Below the pieces are notes generated by a model. That model worked only from the letters and a program-made list of their open reading frames with translations, did no database searches and was not told the origin of the DNA. The position numbers and the translations under genes are program-made. A stretch of 52,024 nt of DNA from Balneolales bacterium (GTDB lineage: Bacteria > Bacteroidota > Rhodothermia > Balneolales > Cyclonatronaceae). Where the stretch lies: NCBI GenBank assembly GCA_022565805.1, contig JAIULZ010000010.1:1-52024 (forward strand), written 5' to 3'. Positions 1 to 8,565 of the stretch are shown piece after piece (within the stretch, counting starts at the first letter, position 1; each line of letters starts with the position of its first letter).

Positions 1-32
1 TTGATATTTTGCTTGACTTTTAACGGTATAAC

Positions 33-102
33 TGACCTCTGACCTCTGACCTCTGGCCACTGACTTCTGACTTCTGACTTCTGATCTCTGTCGCCTGTCT
101 CC
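33..102. repeat. Heptanucleotide tandem repeat (TGACYTC family)
   Basis: Ten consecutive 7-bp units can be read from base 33. Three are TGACCTC, followed by TGGCCAC, three TGACTTC, then TGATCTC, TGTCGCC and TGTCTCC. The period is strict while the unit sequence drifts along the array. It lies downstream of the amidohydrolase gene in non-coding DNA. Related arrays with the same period occur at 10929-10984 and 51638-51658. No spacer/repeat structure is present, so it is not CRISPR. Confidence 0.85.
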
Positions 103-173
103 CGCCTTCCACCCTCGGTCAAGCTAAATAAGGCATCGACACAAATGCACAATTCACAATTAAAAAACCAACT

Positions 174-1364
174 CTATCCCTCTTTTTCCTCAAAACGATA
201 CAGAAGGGATAAAAATAACCGGATTCCGGAAACCAAAAGCTCATCCGGGAAGTCGTATCGTTTATGGTGTAGCTGCGGATGGCTTTTTCCGGAGCCGAGT
301 CCGAAGAGTAAAACCGGAACTACTTCCGAAAACCGCCCAATATCTTCGCTCCATGAAAACGGATGCGGTGCATCATATACCGCAAGCTGAAGCTTGGTGG
401 CGGCATCTTTGAGCAAATCAACCAGTTCAGCATCGTTTGTTACCGCGTCGAATTCTTCGTGTATGGTAATTTCGTGCTCCAGATTCCAGGCTTCACAGCA
501 ACTTTCAACCACTTTCCGGGCGTCGTATATCATCTGACGAAGCGTTTCGTTTCCGGCTGTGCGAAGCGTTGCGCGGATTTCAGCAATGGATGGAGTTATG
601 CCAAAAACGGGCTGTTTTCCGCCAATGTTTCCTCCCGTTATGGTAATCAGGGCGTGCGTGTGCTCGGGGTAGCGATCCGAAGCCTGCGATTGAAGTGCCT
701 GCAGAATAGCCGTAAAAGCCGGGACCGGCGACTGACCGTTTTCCGGATGCGCCGCGTGAGAAGCAGCTCCCTTCAGCCGGATTCGGAGTCCGGCAGATGC
801 GGATGCAAAAATGTCTTTTCTCGCAATTACCTGATGCTTGGGATAGCCCGGAAGATTATGTAGCGCAATTGCGGCATCGGGCGCAAGCTTTTTCATGATG
901 CCGGTTTCGAGCGTGGCAATGGCTCCGGCACCGGTTTCTTCTGCAGGCTGAAAAAGAAGCATAACCGTACAGTTTTCAAACCGGAAGTCACGTAAATAGC
1001 GCGCCACTCCCAACAAAAGCGTCATGTGACCGTCGTGTCCGCATTTATGGGCTGTCTCCGGATTCACTGATGCGTGGCTCATTGTTTCGGGCTCATCAAC
1101 CGGTAAGGCATCAAGTTCGGCACGGAGCAATATTTTTTGCGGATTACCATCAGTATTTGCGGCTTTATAAACCGCAATCAGTCCGGTACCGCCAACTTGG
1201 GTGTAAAGTTCATCAGGCTCAGTTTCCTTCAGCCACTCCTCTACACGAGCCGCCGTCTTAAGCTCTTCCCCAGAAGCTTCCGCCAGCTTATGCAGTCCAC
1301 GCCTAATTTCAATCAGCTCAGCGATATGCTCATCAATAAACTTCTCAATATTTTCGAAACTCAT
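174..1364 (-). CDS. M20D-family amidohydrolase (amino-acid or diaminopimelate N-deacylase type)
   Basis: A 396-residue cytosolic zinc/metal hydrolase of the hippurate hydrolase / IAA-amino acid hydrolase family, which removes an acyl group from an N-acylated amino acid. The metal site is visible as CGHDGH (108-113), the acidic pair in PAEET (140-144), His169 in ALHNLPG and a late SHPQLHH segment. The dimerisation/lid domain contains SHAAHPENG. Length matches the family (380-400). It follows dapD by 65 bp on the same strand, and asd lies just upstream, so the likely substrate is N-succinyl- or N-acetyl-diaminopimelate, as for B. subtilis DapL. The family assignment is firm; the substrate is inferred from context. 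Start ATG at 1364 has an A/T-rich leader without a Shine-Dalgarno sequence. Confidence 0.85.
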   Translation of the reverse strand: MSFENIEKFIDEHIAELIEIRRGLHKLAEASGEELKTAARVEEWLKETEPDELYTQVGGTGLIAVYKAANTDGNPQKILLRAELDALPVDEPETMSHASVNPETAHKCGHDGHMTLLLGVARYLRDFRFENCTVMLLFQPAEETGAGAIATLETGIMKKLAPDAAIALHNLPGYPKHQVIARKDIFASASAGLRIRLKGAASHAAHPENGQSPVPAFTAILQALQSQASDRYPEHTHALITITGGNIGGKQPVFGITPSIAEIRATLRTAGNETLRQMIYDARKVVESCCEAWNLEHEITIHEEFDAVTNDAELVDLLKDAATKLQLAVYDAPHPFSWSEDIGRFSEVVPVLLFGLGSGKSHPQLHHKRYDFPDELLVSGIRLFLSLLYRFEEKEG

Positions 1365-1429
1365 TATAAAAAAATTAAAAAACTCCTATCAAGAAGCAGA
1401 AAATACCCGATTTAAGTCTTTGAAATATC

Positions 1430-2275
1430 TTATCTCAGCAAATCCTCAAGCTCAGTAGCATCGTCTGTTTTATCATCGCGGTATTTTATGATAATCGGAC
1501 ACTGAATACTCAAGCCGTTGGAAGCAGCCCACTCATTTCCGCTTATTTTTCTGGTGCCCGGTATAACTACGGCATTTTCGGGAATTTCGAGCGTTTTATC
1601 TTTTCCGGCGCGAATAATCCGTTGATTCACTATATCATAAACGGGAGTCGATCTTGTGAGCACTACTCCTGCACCAATTACGGCTTTTTTCCTGATAATG
1701 GTGCCTTCATAAATACCTGTATTTCCCCCAATCATACAGTCGTCTTCCACGATTACCGGAACCGCACCAATGGGCTCAAGCACGCCACCGATTTGCGCGG
1801 CCGCACTCAGATGCACTCTTTTCCCAATTTGCGCGCAGCTTCCTACAAGCGCGTGGGAATCTATCATGGTGCCTTCATCTACAAAAGCGCCGGCATTTAC
1901 ATACATGGGCGGCATCATAGTTACGCGATTTGCGATAAATGATCCGCGCCTCACGGTAGAACCACCCGGCACAATGCGGATGCTCCGCTCGCTGCCGTTC
2001 ATATACTGCGTGGGATAAGTATGCTTATCAAAAAACTTGAAGCTTGACTCCGTGCCCATGGGCACGACTTCTCCATATTTGAATCCAAGCAAAATTCCAC
2101 GTTTTACCCAGCCCTGCGCCTGCCAGTCTCCGTTCAGCTTTACTGCCGAGCGAATGCTTCCATCTTCAAGCCCGGATAGAAAGGCTTCAAAAACATCATA
2201 AAAATCTTCCGGTGCGTTAGCCGGCATAGTTTCAGCAAGGTTCAGGATATATGCTTTAATCTGATCTGTTGTCAT
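1430..2275 (-). CDS. dapD: 2,3,4,5-tetrahydropyridine-2,6-dicarboxylate N-succinyltransferase
   Basis: A 281-residue left-handed beta-helix acyltransferase that succinylates tetrahydrodipicolinate in the lysine/meso-diaminopimelate pathway, feeding peptidoglycan. Hexapeptide-repeat segments (VTMMPPMYVNAGAFVDEG, SHALVGSCAQIG, AAQIGGVLEP) fill the central region, and the conserved GGNTGIYEG follows. The N-terminal helical domain contains the family segment RGILLGFKYGE. The open frame extends upstream to 2356, but the start MTTDQIKAYI at 2275 matches the usual beginning of the family and gives the usual length. It lies between asd (upstream) and the M20 amidohydrolase (downstream), and is probably co-transcribed with the latter. 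Confidence 0.92.
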   Translation of the reverse strand: MTTDQIKAYILNLAETMPANAPEDFYDVFEAFLSGLEDGSIRSAVKLNGDWQAQGWVKRGILLGFKYGEVVPMGTESSFKFFDKHTYPTQYMNGSERSIRIVPGGSTVRRGSFIANRVTMMPPMYVNAGAFVDEGTMIDSHALVGSCAQIGKRVHLSAAAQIGGVLEPIGAVPVIVEDDCMIGGNTGIYEGTIIRKKAVIGAGVVLTRSTPVYDIVNQRIIRAGKDKTLEIPENAVVIPGTRKISGNEWAASNGLSIQCPIIIKYRDDKTDDATELEDLLR

Positions 2276-2472
2276 AATCTGTTTTAATAACTGTTTGTTT
2301 TGCATCATGCTGGTCTCGAACCTTACAAGTTCACAAGATTCAGCCGACGAGCTCAAAAATATTTATGTGTCGGTGCCAAAAATCACAAAGTCCGGGAATT
2401 TTCCAGGGTGATGGCTTCCGATCTTTAAAACTGCCGGATACAGCTTCCCGTTCGGAACGGATATCAGCAAAA

Positions 2473-3543
2473 TTAAGCGCGGGCTTTAATATAGCCCTTG
2501 TTTACCAGGAGCTCCGCATTCAATACAGCGCCACCGGCGGCTCCGCGAACGGTGTTGTGACCGAGCGCAGTAAAGGCCAGATCAAGCACGCCTGAAGCCC
2601 TCATTTTACCTACCGAAACCTGCATGCCGCGTTCGTTCCAAACATGCAAACGAGGCTGAGGATGCGCCGGGTCTTCAAAATATTTAAGGGGCTGCTTGGG
2701 CGCAGAGGGTAAATTTAGCTCTGCAATGGGGCTGACCCAGTTTTGGATAACTGAAATAGCGTCTGCTGCCGAAACATTTTTTGTTTTAAAGCCAACGGTA
2801 ACCGAGAGCAAATGACCTTCCACAACAGGAACCCGATAGGCAGAGGCTTGTATGGCGATTGAAGCATTGCTTACGATTCCATTATCACCCACAGAGCCCA
2901 GAAGTTTGAGCGGCTCCCACATTATCTTTTCTTCTTCTCCTCCAATATTTGGCACCACGTTTCCCATAATGTCGAGGCTGGGCACGCCGGGATAGCCTGC
3001 ACCGGAAACCGCCTGCATGCTTGTAACAAGTACTTTATCTACGCCAAAGGCATCATGAAGCGGTTTAAGACTAAGCACGAGCGGCACACAAACGCAGTTC
3101 GGATTGGTGATAATGAATCCACGACCGTTGGAATCAAAGCGCTGAAACGGTATTTGCCCTATATGATCTGGATTTACCTCCGGTACCAGTAGAGGCACAT
3201 GATTATCGCGACGATAAACGCGCGCATTGGTTACAACCGGAATTCCGTTTGATGCAAAATCTTTTTCTATTTCTCCGGCAACGGCTGCGTCCATTCCGGA
3301 AAAAACGAAGTCAACGTCTGCCATAGCTTCTGGCGTGCAGTTCTTAACCGTCATTTCTTTAACAAAATCCGGCATTTCGGATGTTTCTATCCAATGAGTT
3401 GCTTCTGCGTACGATTTGCCCGCCGAACGCTCTGAAGCGCCAACTGCAACAAGGGTAAACCAGGGGTGATTATCCAATAGACGAATAAATTTCTGCCCCA
3501 CAGCGCCAGTTGCGCCAAGTACCCCAACCTTCAATTTTTCCAT
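2473..3543 (-). CDS. asd: Aspartate-semialdehyde dehydrogenase, archaeal/fungal type
   Basis: A 356-residue NADPH-dependent enzyme that reduces aspartyl phosphate to aspartate semialdehyde, the branch point to lysine/DAP, threonine and methionine. The Rossmann motif GATGAVGQ is at residues 10-17. The catalytic cysteine lies in NPNC (Cys150), and a second cysteine follows at 152. The segments SMQAVSGAGYPG and NVVPNIGGEEEKI are typical of the archaeal/fungal branch rather than of the classical E. coli-like Asd; I recognise them from memory of that subfamily. The gene is 197 bp upstream of dapD and probably starts its own transcript, because a terminator for the preceding gene lies at 3681-3712. 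Confidence 0.93.
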   Translation of the reverse strand: MEKLKVGVLGATGAVGQKFIRLLDNHPWFTLVAVGASERSAGKSYAEATHWIETSEMPDFVKEMTVKNCTPEAMADVDFVFSGMDAAVAGEIEKDFASNGIPVVTNARVYRRDNHVPLLVPEVNPDHIGQIPFQRFDSNGRGFIITNPNCVCVPLVLSLKPLHDAFGVDKVLVTSMQAVSGAGYPGVPSLDIMGNVVPNIGGEEEKIMWEPLKLLGSVGDNGIVSNASIAIQASAYRVPVVEGHLLSVTVGFKTKNVSAADAISVIQNWVSPIAELNLPSAPKQPLKYFEDPAHPQPRLHVWNERGMQVSVGKMRASGVLDLAFTALGHNTVRGAAGGAVLNAELLVNKGYIKARA

Positions 3544-3680
3544 AAAGTGGATTATATTTAGAACAATTGCTTAATTTTATTGATGTAAAAGGTAAGGTAA
3601 AAATGCATTCACAAGTTTGTTCTTTAGTAAAAGCTATTCTGAAAAGTGATTGCAACTTCCTTACAAATATGTTTCGAAAA

Positions 3681-3712
3681 TTTTAAAATAAAAAAGGCCC
3701 ATAACGGGCCTT
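3681..3712 (-). terminator. Rho-independent terminator of the lipoprotein gene
   Basis: A perfect 7-bp stem (3694-3700 with 3706-3712, AAGGCCC/GGGCCTT, 5-nt loop) is followed on the minus strand by a long T-rich tract (bases 3681-3693). It lies 32 bp past the stop of the minus-strand lipoprotein gene and upstream of asd, so it separates the two transcripts. Confidence 0.85.
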
Positions 3713-3744
3713 AAAAAACAATCTGTAAAAATTGCCCGGAAGAA

Positions 3745-4239
3745 TCAGGAATTTAGCTGTTTTTCGATTTCTTCGAGCAGATTTTCATAATACCGAGCAT
3801 CGCGCATGCGTCTTTCAGAATCATACGGACGAATACTGCCGTACTGAGCGGGCGATGGCGGGAAAATTTCAACAAGATTTAGCCTAACTCTGGTGTAGCC
3901 GTCATTAACGGAGAAAAGCGAAATTTCGGCACGTACCGCTCTTGAAATACCTGAGCGGTAGCCAAAGAAACGATCTTCACCGCGATTACTACGATCGTTA
4001 AAAAAATCTGCATGAATTGTTCCGACTTCGGAATTAGATTCTCTGATTACGAAACCTGTTCGGTTTAAAACACCTAAAGTAGCTTGGAAAACATCCATTT
4101 TCTCGCTTCCAAACATTCGGTTATCGATATCTGAAAGATCTGCATCCGATAAATTAGTTGAAGCGCATGATGGTAATATAAGAAGGGCGAAGATCAAAGA
4201 GAGACTTAACAAGGCTCTGATATGTAGAATTGATTTCAT
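3745..4239 (-). CDS. Hypothetical lipoprotein
   Basis: A 164-residue protein with a lipoprotein signal peptide. A short basic N-terminus is followed by a hydrophobic stretch and the lipobox LPSC with the acylated Cys at 25. The mature part is charged and predicted soluble. It contains a segment of the type MDVFQATLGVLNRTGFVI followed by a beta-rich part, which recalls small periplasm-facing lipoproteins in which a 'bent' domain measures envelope state, but I do not recognise a named family. It ends in a helical, charged tail (ENLLEEIEKQL). It is a single-gene transcript with its own terminator, divergent from glyS across 580 bp. Confidence 0.75.
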   Translation of the reverse strand: MKSILHIRALLSLSLIFALLILPSCASTNLSDADLSDIDNRMFGSEKMDVFQATLGVLNRTGFVIRESNSEVGTIHADFFNDRSNRGEDRFFGYRSGISRAVRAEISLFSVNDGYTRVRLNLVEIFPPSPAQYGSIRPYDSERRMRDARYYENLLEEIEKQLNS

Positions 4240-4819
4240 TGTGTGGTGCTTAAATGCGTTTTGCTGCGGATGACTGGTTTAGTTTTATGGAAGGTTGGAA
4301 TAAAGACAAAAAGCAGACTGCTATCAAGCGCATTTACATTAATAAACTTTTGATTACAATACTTAATACATAGATTTATAAGCCATTGTAGTTTTAAGAC
4401 TTAACTATTTAAGGTTTTGGAAACGCTTTTCCGGTTCTAATTAAGCAAATATAGCCTAAAAGTTTGCTGAATAAAGGGGTGAGTCAGGCAGTTTAGGTTA
4501 GTTCTGCAAATTAACAAGAGTTAAGGAGGCATGTTTTAGGCTGAACTGATTCTCAAGTTGCTAATAATTTTTTGTGCTTCCTCCCGTCTAAAATTCTTTG
4601 CCCTTATAGCATATACATGAGAATCACATATTCACCTTCTGCTATTCATTGCCGCATCATATTCGTATATTTACGAGTTTGCACTGCTTTCTACAGGAGA
4701 TGTAGGAATAGTATATGTCTCAACTGGGAAGCTAATTTATTTGATTACCCGAATATCATCTGCCTCACAAAGGCATCACACTATATTTTTGAACTTCAAA
4801 AGAACATATTTAAAATTTT
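4240..4819. other. Intergenic region between the divergent lipoprotein gene and glyS
   Basis: About 580 bp of A/T-rich DNA that must carry both divergent promoters. I see no RNA gene and no convincing protein. An AAGGAGG at 4523-4529 is followed one base later by ATG TTT TAG, which is too close and too short to be a gene. An 86-codon frame from 4572 runs into glyS in another frame and has no recognisable sequence. Confidence 0.6.
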
Positions 4820-6289
4820 ATGGCCGACTTAAATAGCCTGGAAAAAATTGTATCTCTTTCTAAATCTCGCGGATTTATTTTCCAGTCATCCGAAATTTAC
4901 GGTGGCTTGGCCGCAGTATATGATTACGGCCCGCTTGGTACCGAGTTAAAGCGCAAGCTTAATCAGGCATGGTGGTCTTCCATGACCCAAAAGCACGATA
5001 ATATTGTTGGTATAGACGCGGCTATTTTAATGCATCCGAAAGTTTGGAAAGCAAGCGGCCACGTAGATAGTTTCATGGACCCCATGATAGACGATAAAGC
5101 ATCCAAACGCCGTTATCGTGCCGATATGCTCATTGAAGATTATATCCGCAAGCTACAAAAAGACGGGAAAAACGAGCATGCAGACCATATACAGCATCTG
5201 CTCGATACTAGCGGAACCCGCAAAAGTCTGAATGAAGACCTCTATGCCATCATCATGGACGAAGAAATTCGTTCTCCAGACTCCGGCGCCTTCGAATGGA
5301 CCGAAGTACGACAGTTTAATTTAATGTTCAGCACGCAGTTTGGAGCCACATCCGAGGGTGAAGACTCCCGAGTATATCTGCGGCCGGAAACTGCACAGGG
5401 TATATTTGTAAACTTTTTAAATGTCGCCAACACCTCGAGACAGCAAATTCCATTTGGCATCGCGCAAATAGGAAAAGCTTTTCGTAACGAAGTTGTGGCC
5501 AGGCAGTTCGTATTTCGCATGAGAGAATTCGAACAAATGGAAATGCAGTTTTTTGTAAAGCCGGGCGATGACGATCAGTGGTACGACAAATGGAAAGAAA
5601 GCAGATTCGAATGGCATAAGAGCATTGGTATCCGCGAAGAAAACCTCAGGTTTTTAGATCACCCTGCCGACAAACTGGCTCACTATGCCAAAAGCGCGGT
5701 AGACGTACAGTATAAATTCCCGATAGGATGGCAGGAAGTGGAGGGCATCCACAATAGAACCGACTTCGATTTAAAACAGCATCAGGAGTTTTCGGGCAAA
5801 AAACTGGAGTACTTCGAGCCTCAAACGCAGCAGCGCTTTGTTCCTTATGTAATTGAAACCTCGATTGGTCTCGACCGATGTACGTTAATGACGATTTGTG
5901 ATGCCTACCGCGAAGAAGAAATCGATGCTGGTAATGGAAAAACAGAAACACGAACCGTTTTAAAGCTGCATCCCAAGCTTGCGCCTATTACGGCCGGCGT
6001 TTTCCCGCTAATAAAAAAGCCGGAGCTCATGGAGCGCGCCAAGGCCATTCAGGAAGATTTAAGCGATACCTGGAAAGTAATTTTCGATGAAAAAGGATCT
6101 ATCGGCAAGCGATACAGAAGACTCGACGAAGCCGGCACGCCCTTTTGTATTACCGTAGATTTCGACGGTCTCGAAGATGGCTCGGTAACCATCCGTAACC
6201 GGGATACCATGCAGCAGGAAAGAATTCCCGGCGAAAAAGCGGCTCAGTATATACAGGAGCACACCAAAAAATGGACGCCCAAAGATTAA
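4820..6289 (+). CDS. glyS: Glycine--tRNA ligase, dimeric (alpha2) type
   Basis: A 489-residue class II aminoacyl-tRNA synthetase that charges tRNA-Gly in the cytosol. The N-terminal YGGLAAVYDYGPLG motif and RPETAQGIFVNF are hallmarks of the archaeal/eukaryotic-type single-chain GlyRS (also called glyQS), not of the alpha2beta2 enzyme. Class II motif 2 is seen as FRNEVVARQFVFRMREFEQ. Motif 3 is near ETSIGLDR, and the C-terminal anticodon-binding domain starts around PKLAPI. Length is in the family range. The A/T-rich leader has no Shine-Dalgarno sequence. The DCC-family gene follows 51 bp downstream. Confidence 0.95.
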   Translation: MADLNSLEKIVSLSKSRGFIFQSSEIYGGLAAVYDYGPLGTELKRKLNQAWWSSMTQKHDNIVGIDAAILMHPKVWKASGHVDSFMDPMIDDKASKRRYRADMLIEDYIRKLQKDGKNEHADHIQHLLDTSGTRKSLNEDLYAIIMDEEIRSPDSGAFEWTEVRQFNLMFSTQFGATSEGEDSRVYLRPETAQGIFVNFLNVANTSRQQIPFGIAQIGKAFRNEVVARQFVFRMREFEQMEMQFFVKPGDDDQWYDKWKESRFEWHKSIGIREENLRFLDHPADKLAHYAKSAVDVQYKFPIGWQEVEGIHNRTDFDLKQHQEFSGKKLEYFEPQTQQRFVPYVIETSIGLDRCTLMTICDAYREEEIDAGNGKTETRTVLKLHPKLAPITAGVFPLIKKPELMERAKAIQEDLSDTWKVIFDEKGSIGKRYRRLDEAGTPFCITVDFDGLEDGSVTIRNRDTMQQERIPGEKAAQYIQEHTKKWTPKD

Positions 6290-6340
6290 CGATCGATCAC
6301 ACTGCTGAACTCAATTTCGCAGTATGATGTTTAAGCTTAT

Positions 6341-6793
6341 ATGACAACTAAACACACACATAGCGATTCTGAATTACATTCAGGCACAGATTCCGAAGCG
6401 TACGCCATCATTTTTTTTGATGGCGTATGTAACTTGTGCAATGCTTCCATCAATTTTGTTATCGACCGGGATTCGAAGCGGTATTTCCGGTATGCTCCGC
6501 TTCAATCCGAGACTGGGCAGCGTTTTCTCGACAAGCATGGGAAATCGGTCTCTGACTTCGATTCGGTCATATTGAGTGAAAACGGCAAGGTTTATGAGAA
6601 ATCGGCCGCTGCGCTCCGCGTAGCCCGTAAAATGGATGGCGCATGGCCTCTATTATATGGTTTCATCATCATCCCGCGTTTTCTACGAGATGTTGTTTAC
6701 AACCTTATTGCCAAAAACCGATACAGATGGTTTGGCAAAGAGGAATCCTGCCGGATGCCAACCCCCGAGCTGAAACAGTTGTTTTTAAGCTGA
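6341..6793 (+). CDS. DCC-family thiol-disulfide oxidoreductase-like protein (DUF393)
   Basis: A 150-residue protein with the defining FFDGVCNLCN segment (CxxC, Cys30 and Cys33) and the later RFAPLQSETG-like segment (here RYAPLQSETG). This marks the DCC/DUF393 family, predicted thiol-disulfide oxidoreductases of unproven substrate. The middle part includes WPLLYGFIIIPRFLRD, a semi-hydrophobic helix usual for the family. The first 20 residues are His/Ser-rich and probably unstructured. It lies between glyS and metF on the same strand. No substrate can be deduced here. Confidence 0.85.
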   Translation: MTTKHTHSDSELHSGTDSEAYAIIFFDGVCNLCNASINFVIDRDSKRYFRYAPLQSETGQRFLDKHGKSVSDFDSVILSENGKVYEKSAAALRVARKMDGAWPLLYGFIIIPRFLRDVVYNLIAKNRYRWFGKEESCRMPTPELKQLFLS

Positions 6794-6901
6794 TATACAA
6801 CCATAGATCGGTTTTTTTACGGTATTGAAGCAATAATCAACTTATTTCCACATATTCATAAAAAGCTTAATCTGAACAAAAATAAAAAGCCTTAAAAGCC
6901 C

Positions 6902-7873
6902 ATGAAAGTAACCGAATTTTACGAGCAATCTGACGAACCCCTTATTTCTTTTGAAATAATTCCTCCCCGCAGAGGTAAGTCAATTTCCGGTGTATTTGAG
7001 GCCTTGGATCAGGTTATGGCTTATCGTCCGCCTTTTATTGATGTAACTTCACATGCAGCCGAGGCTTATTACGAAGAACTCGACAATGGAGATATAAAAC
7101 GCCATATCAAGCGCAAAAGACCGGGCACCATTGGTTTGTGCGCCGCGATTAAGCATCGGTACGAAGTAGAACCGGTCCCGCATATTATTTGTAAGGGCTT
7201 TACTCGCGAGGAAACAGAAGATGCTTTAATCGAACTCAATTATCTTGGCATACAAAATGTACTTGCCATTCGTGGCGACGACCACGGTACTCCCAAACCA
7301 TACAACCGTATTCGAGAAACAAACGAATATGCTATTGATCTGGTGAAACAAATTCGGCGGATGAATAATGGCATCTATCTTGAAAAGCTTATAGATGCAG
7401 ACAGCACTAATTTTTGTATTGGCGTTGGTGGCTATCCGGAGAAACATTTCGAAGCACCTAATATGGGTTGGGATATTAAGCGGCTGAAAGAAAAAGTAGA
7501 CGCCGGAGCCGATTATATTGTTACACAAATGTTTTTTGACAATCAGGTCTTTTTCGATTTTGTAAAGAAATGCCGAGAAGCTGGTATTGAGGTTCCCATT
7601 ATACCGGGTTTGAAGCTGATTACGAGCTTTAATCATCTCACTTCTTTGCCAAGATCTTTTTTCCTGTCGCTTCCCGAACCACTTTCGCACGAAATTTCGC
7701 TTTATCCGGAAAGAGCCAGAGAAATTGGCATCGAATGGGGTACTAAACAATGCAATGAGCTCCTTGATAATGGTGTTCAGGGACTCCATTTTTATATTAT
7801 GGCAAATCCAAGCCCGGTTATTAAACTTCTTGACAGCATGAAAACCGGATTAAAATCCAGATCATCCCGTTAA
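6902..7873 (+). CDS. metF: 5,10-methylenetetrahydrofolate reductase
   Basis: A 323-residue FAD-dependent TIM-barrel enzyme that reduces methylene-THF to methyl-THF for methionine synthesis. SFEIIPPRRG near residue 16 holds the catalytic glutamate. VLAIRGDDHG is the family's LALRGDxP-type loop. IGVGGYPEKH and VTQMFFDNQ are the conserved folate/FAD segments, and GVQGLHFYIMN-like sequence (GVQGLHFYIMAN) lies at the C-terminus. Length is close to the usual 290-320. I see no SAM or cobalamin riboswitch in the short 108-bp leader. The NlpC/P60 gene begins 9 bp downstream, so the two are probably co-transcribed. Confidence 0.95.
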   Translation: MKVTEFYEQSDEPLISFEIIPPRRGKSISGVFEALDQVMAYRPPFIDVTSHAAEAYYEELDNGDIKRHIKRKRPGTIGLCAAIKHRYEVEPVPHIICKGFTREETEDALIELNYLGIQNVLAIRGDDHGTPKPYNRIRETNEYAIDLVKQIRRMNNGIYLEKLIDADSTNFCIGVGGYPEKHFEAPNMGWDIKRLKEKVDAGADYIVTQMFFDNQVFFDFVKKCREAGIEVPIIPGLKLITSFNHLTSLPRSFFLSLPEPLSHEISLYPERAREIGIEWGTKQCNELLDNGVQGLHFYIMANPSPVIKLLDSMKTGLKSRSSR

Positions 7874-7882
7874 TAAAAATGT

Positions 7883-8380
7883 ATGTCTGGCAACGCTACG
7901 CTCCCTTTTTATGAATTGTTCGTTAAAAAGTTCTCTTATATACTTTTTATCATTCTGTTAATTGCTGCAAGTGGCTGTAATCGGCAAGTTCAGACTCGCG
8001 GTCCGCAATCTAACGTTGTTGAGCAACGATTAATGCAACAATACCAGCAATGGCAGGGAACACCCTATAGACTTGGTGGCATGAATTTGAATGGCGTAGA
8101 CTGTTCTGCCTTTGTGATGATGGTTTTTAAAAATGGTTTTGATATCGATATCCCCAGAAATACCGCAGAACAAATGAGCTTTGGTTCTGCCGTAAGCCCG
8201 CGACAGCTTATGATCGGGGATCTTGTTTTTTTTCAGACTGGTAGAAATACCCTGCATGTGGGTATTGTATTACGAGGCGGCGATTTTATGCACGCATCTA
8301 CGAGTCAGGGCGTTATGATTTCACACCTCGGCGAGTCGTATTGGCGGCAACGCTTTATACGGGCAAGAAGGGTGATGTAG
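7883..8380 (+). CDS. NlpC/P60-family lipoprotein (peptidoglycan endopeptidase)
   Basis: A 165-residue lipoprotein with a single NlpC/P60 domain, which cleaves gamma-D-Glu-meso-DAP or related peptide bonds in the wall. The signal segment ends in ASGC with the acylated Cys at 32. The catalytic triad is readable as Cys74 (GVDCSAF), His125 (LHVGIVL) and a third polar residue, His137 (FMHAST). Length fits small Spr/MepS-like enzymes. An in-frame TTG at 7916 would shorten the N-terminus and still leave a signal peptide. It overlaps the metF transcript by context only; there is no functional link. Confidence 0.9.
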   Translation: MSGNATLPFYELFVKKFSYILFIILLIAASGCNRQVQTRGPQSNVVEQRLMQQYQQWQGTPYRLGGMNLNGVDCSAFVMMVFKNGFDIDIPRNTAEQMSFGSAVSPRQLMIGDLVFFQTGRNTLHVGIVLRGGDFMHASTSQGVMISHLGESYWRQRFIRARRVM

Positions 8381-8565
8381 AGCCCCGTAGTTTTTCATAA
8401 ATCAGAATACCATCACCCTGCAGCAAAATACTCGATTAAATGAACGCATAGAGCTTTAACAGATTAAAGATGTACAAAAATTAAGGTATATCGGCTTACC
8501 AAAAAGCAGAATATATTTCGACTTACTGCTAATCATATTAAACTATTTAGATTCGATAATTTCAT

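Noticed and set aside
33-102. Tandem repeats as a possible CRISPR array
   Set aside because: Units are contiguous 7-mers with no unique spacers and no cas genes in the window.
4523-4539. AAGGAGG followed by ATG TTT TAG as a mini-ORF
   Set aside because: Only one base separates the Shine-Dalgarno-like sequence from the ATG and the frame has two codons; no sign of a leader peptide.
4572-4832. 86-codon frame before glyS
   Set aside because: It overlaps the glyS start in another frame, is Cys/Tyr-rich and has no recognisable motif; treated as non-coding.
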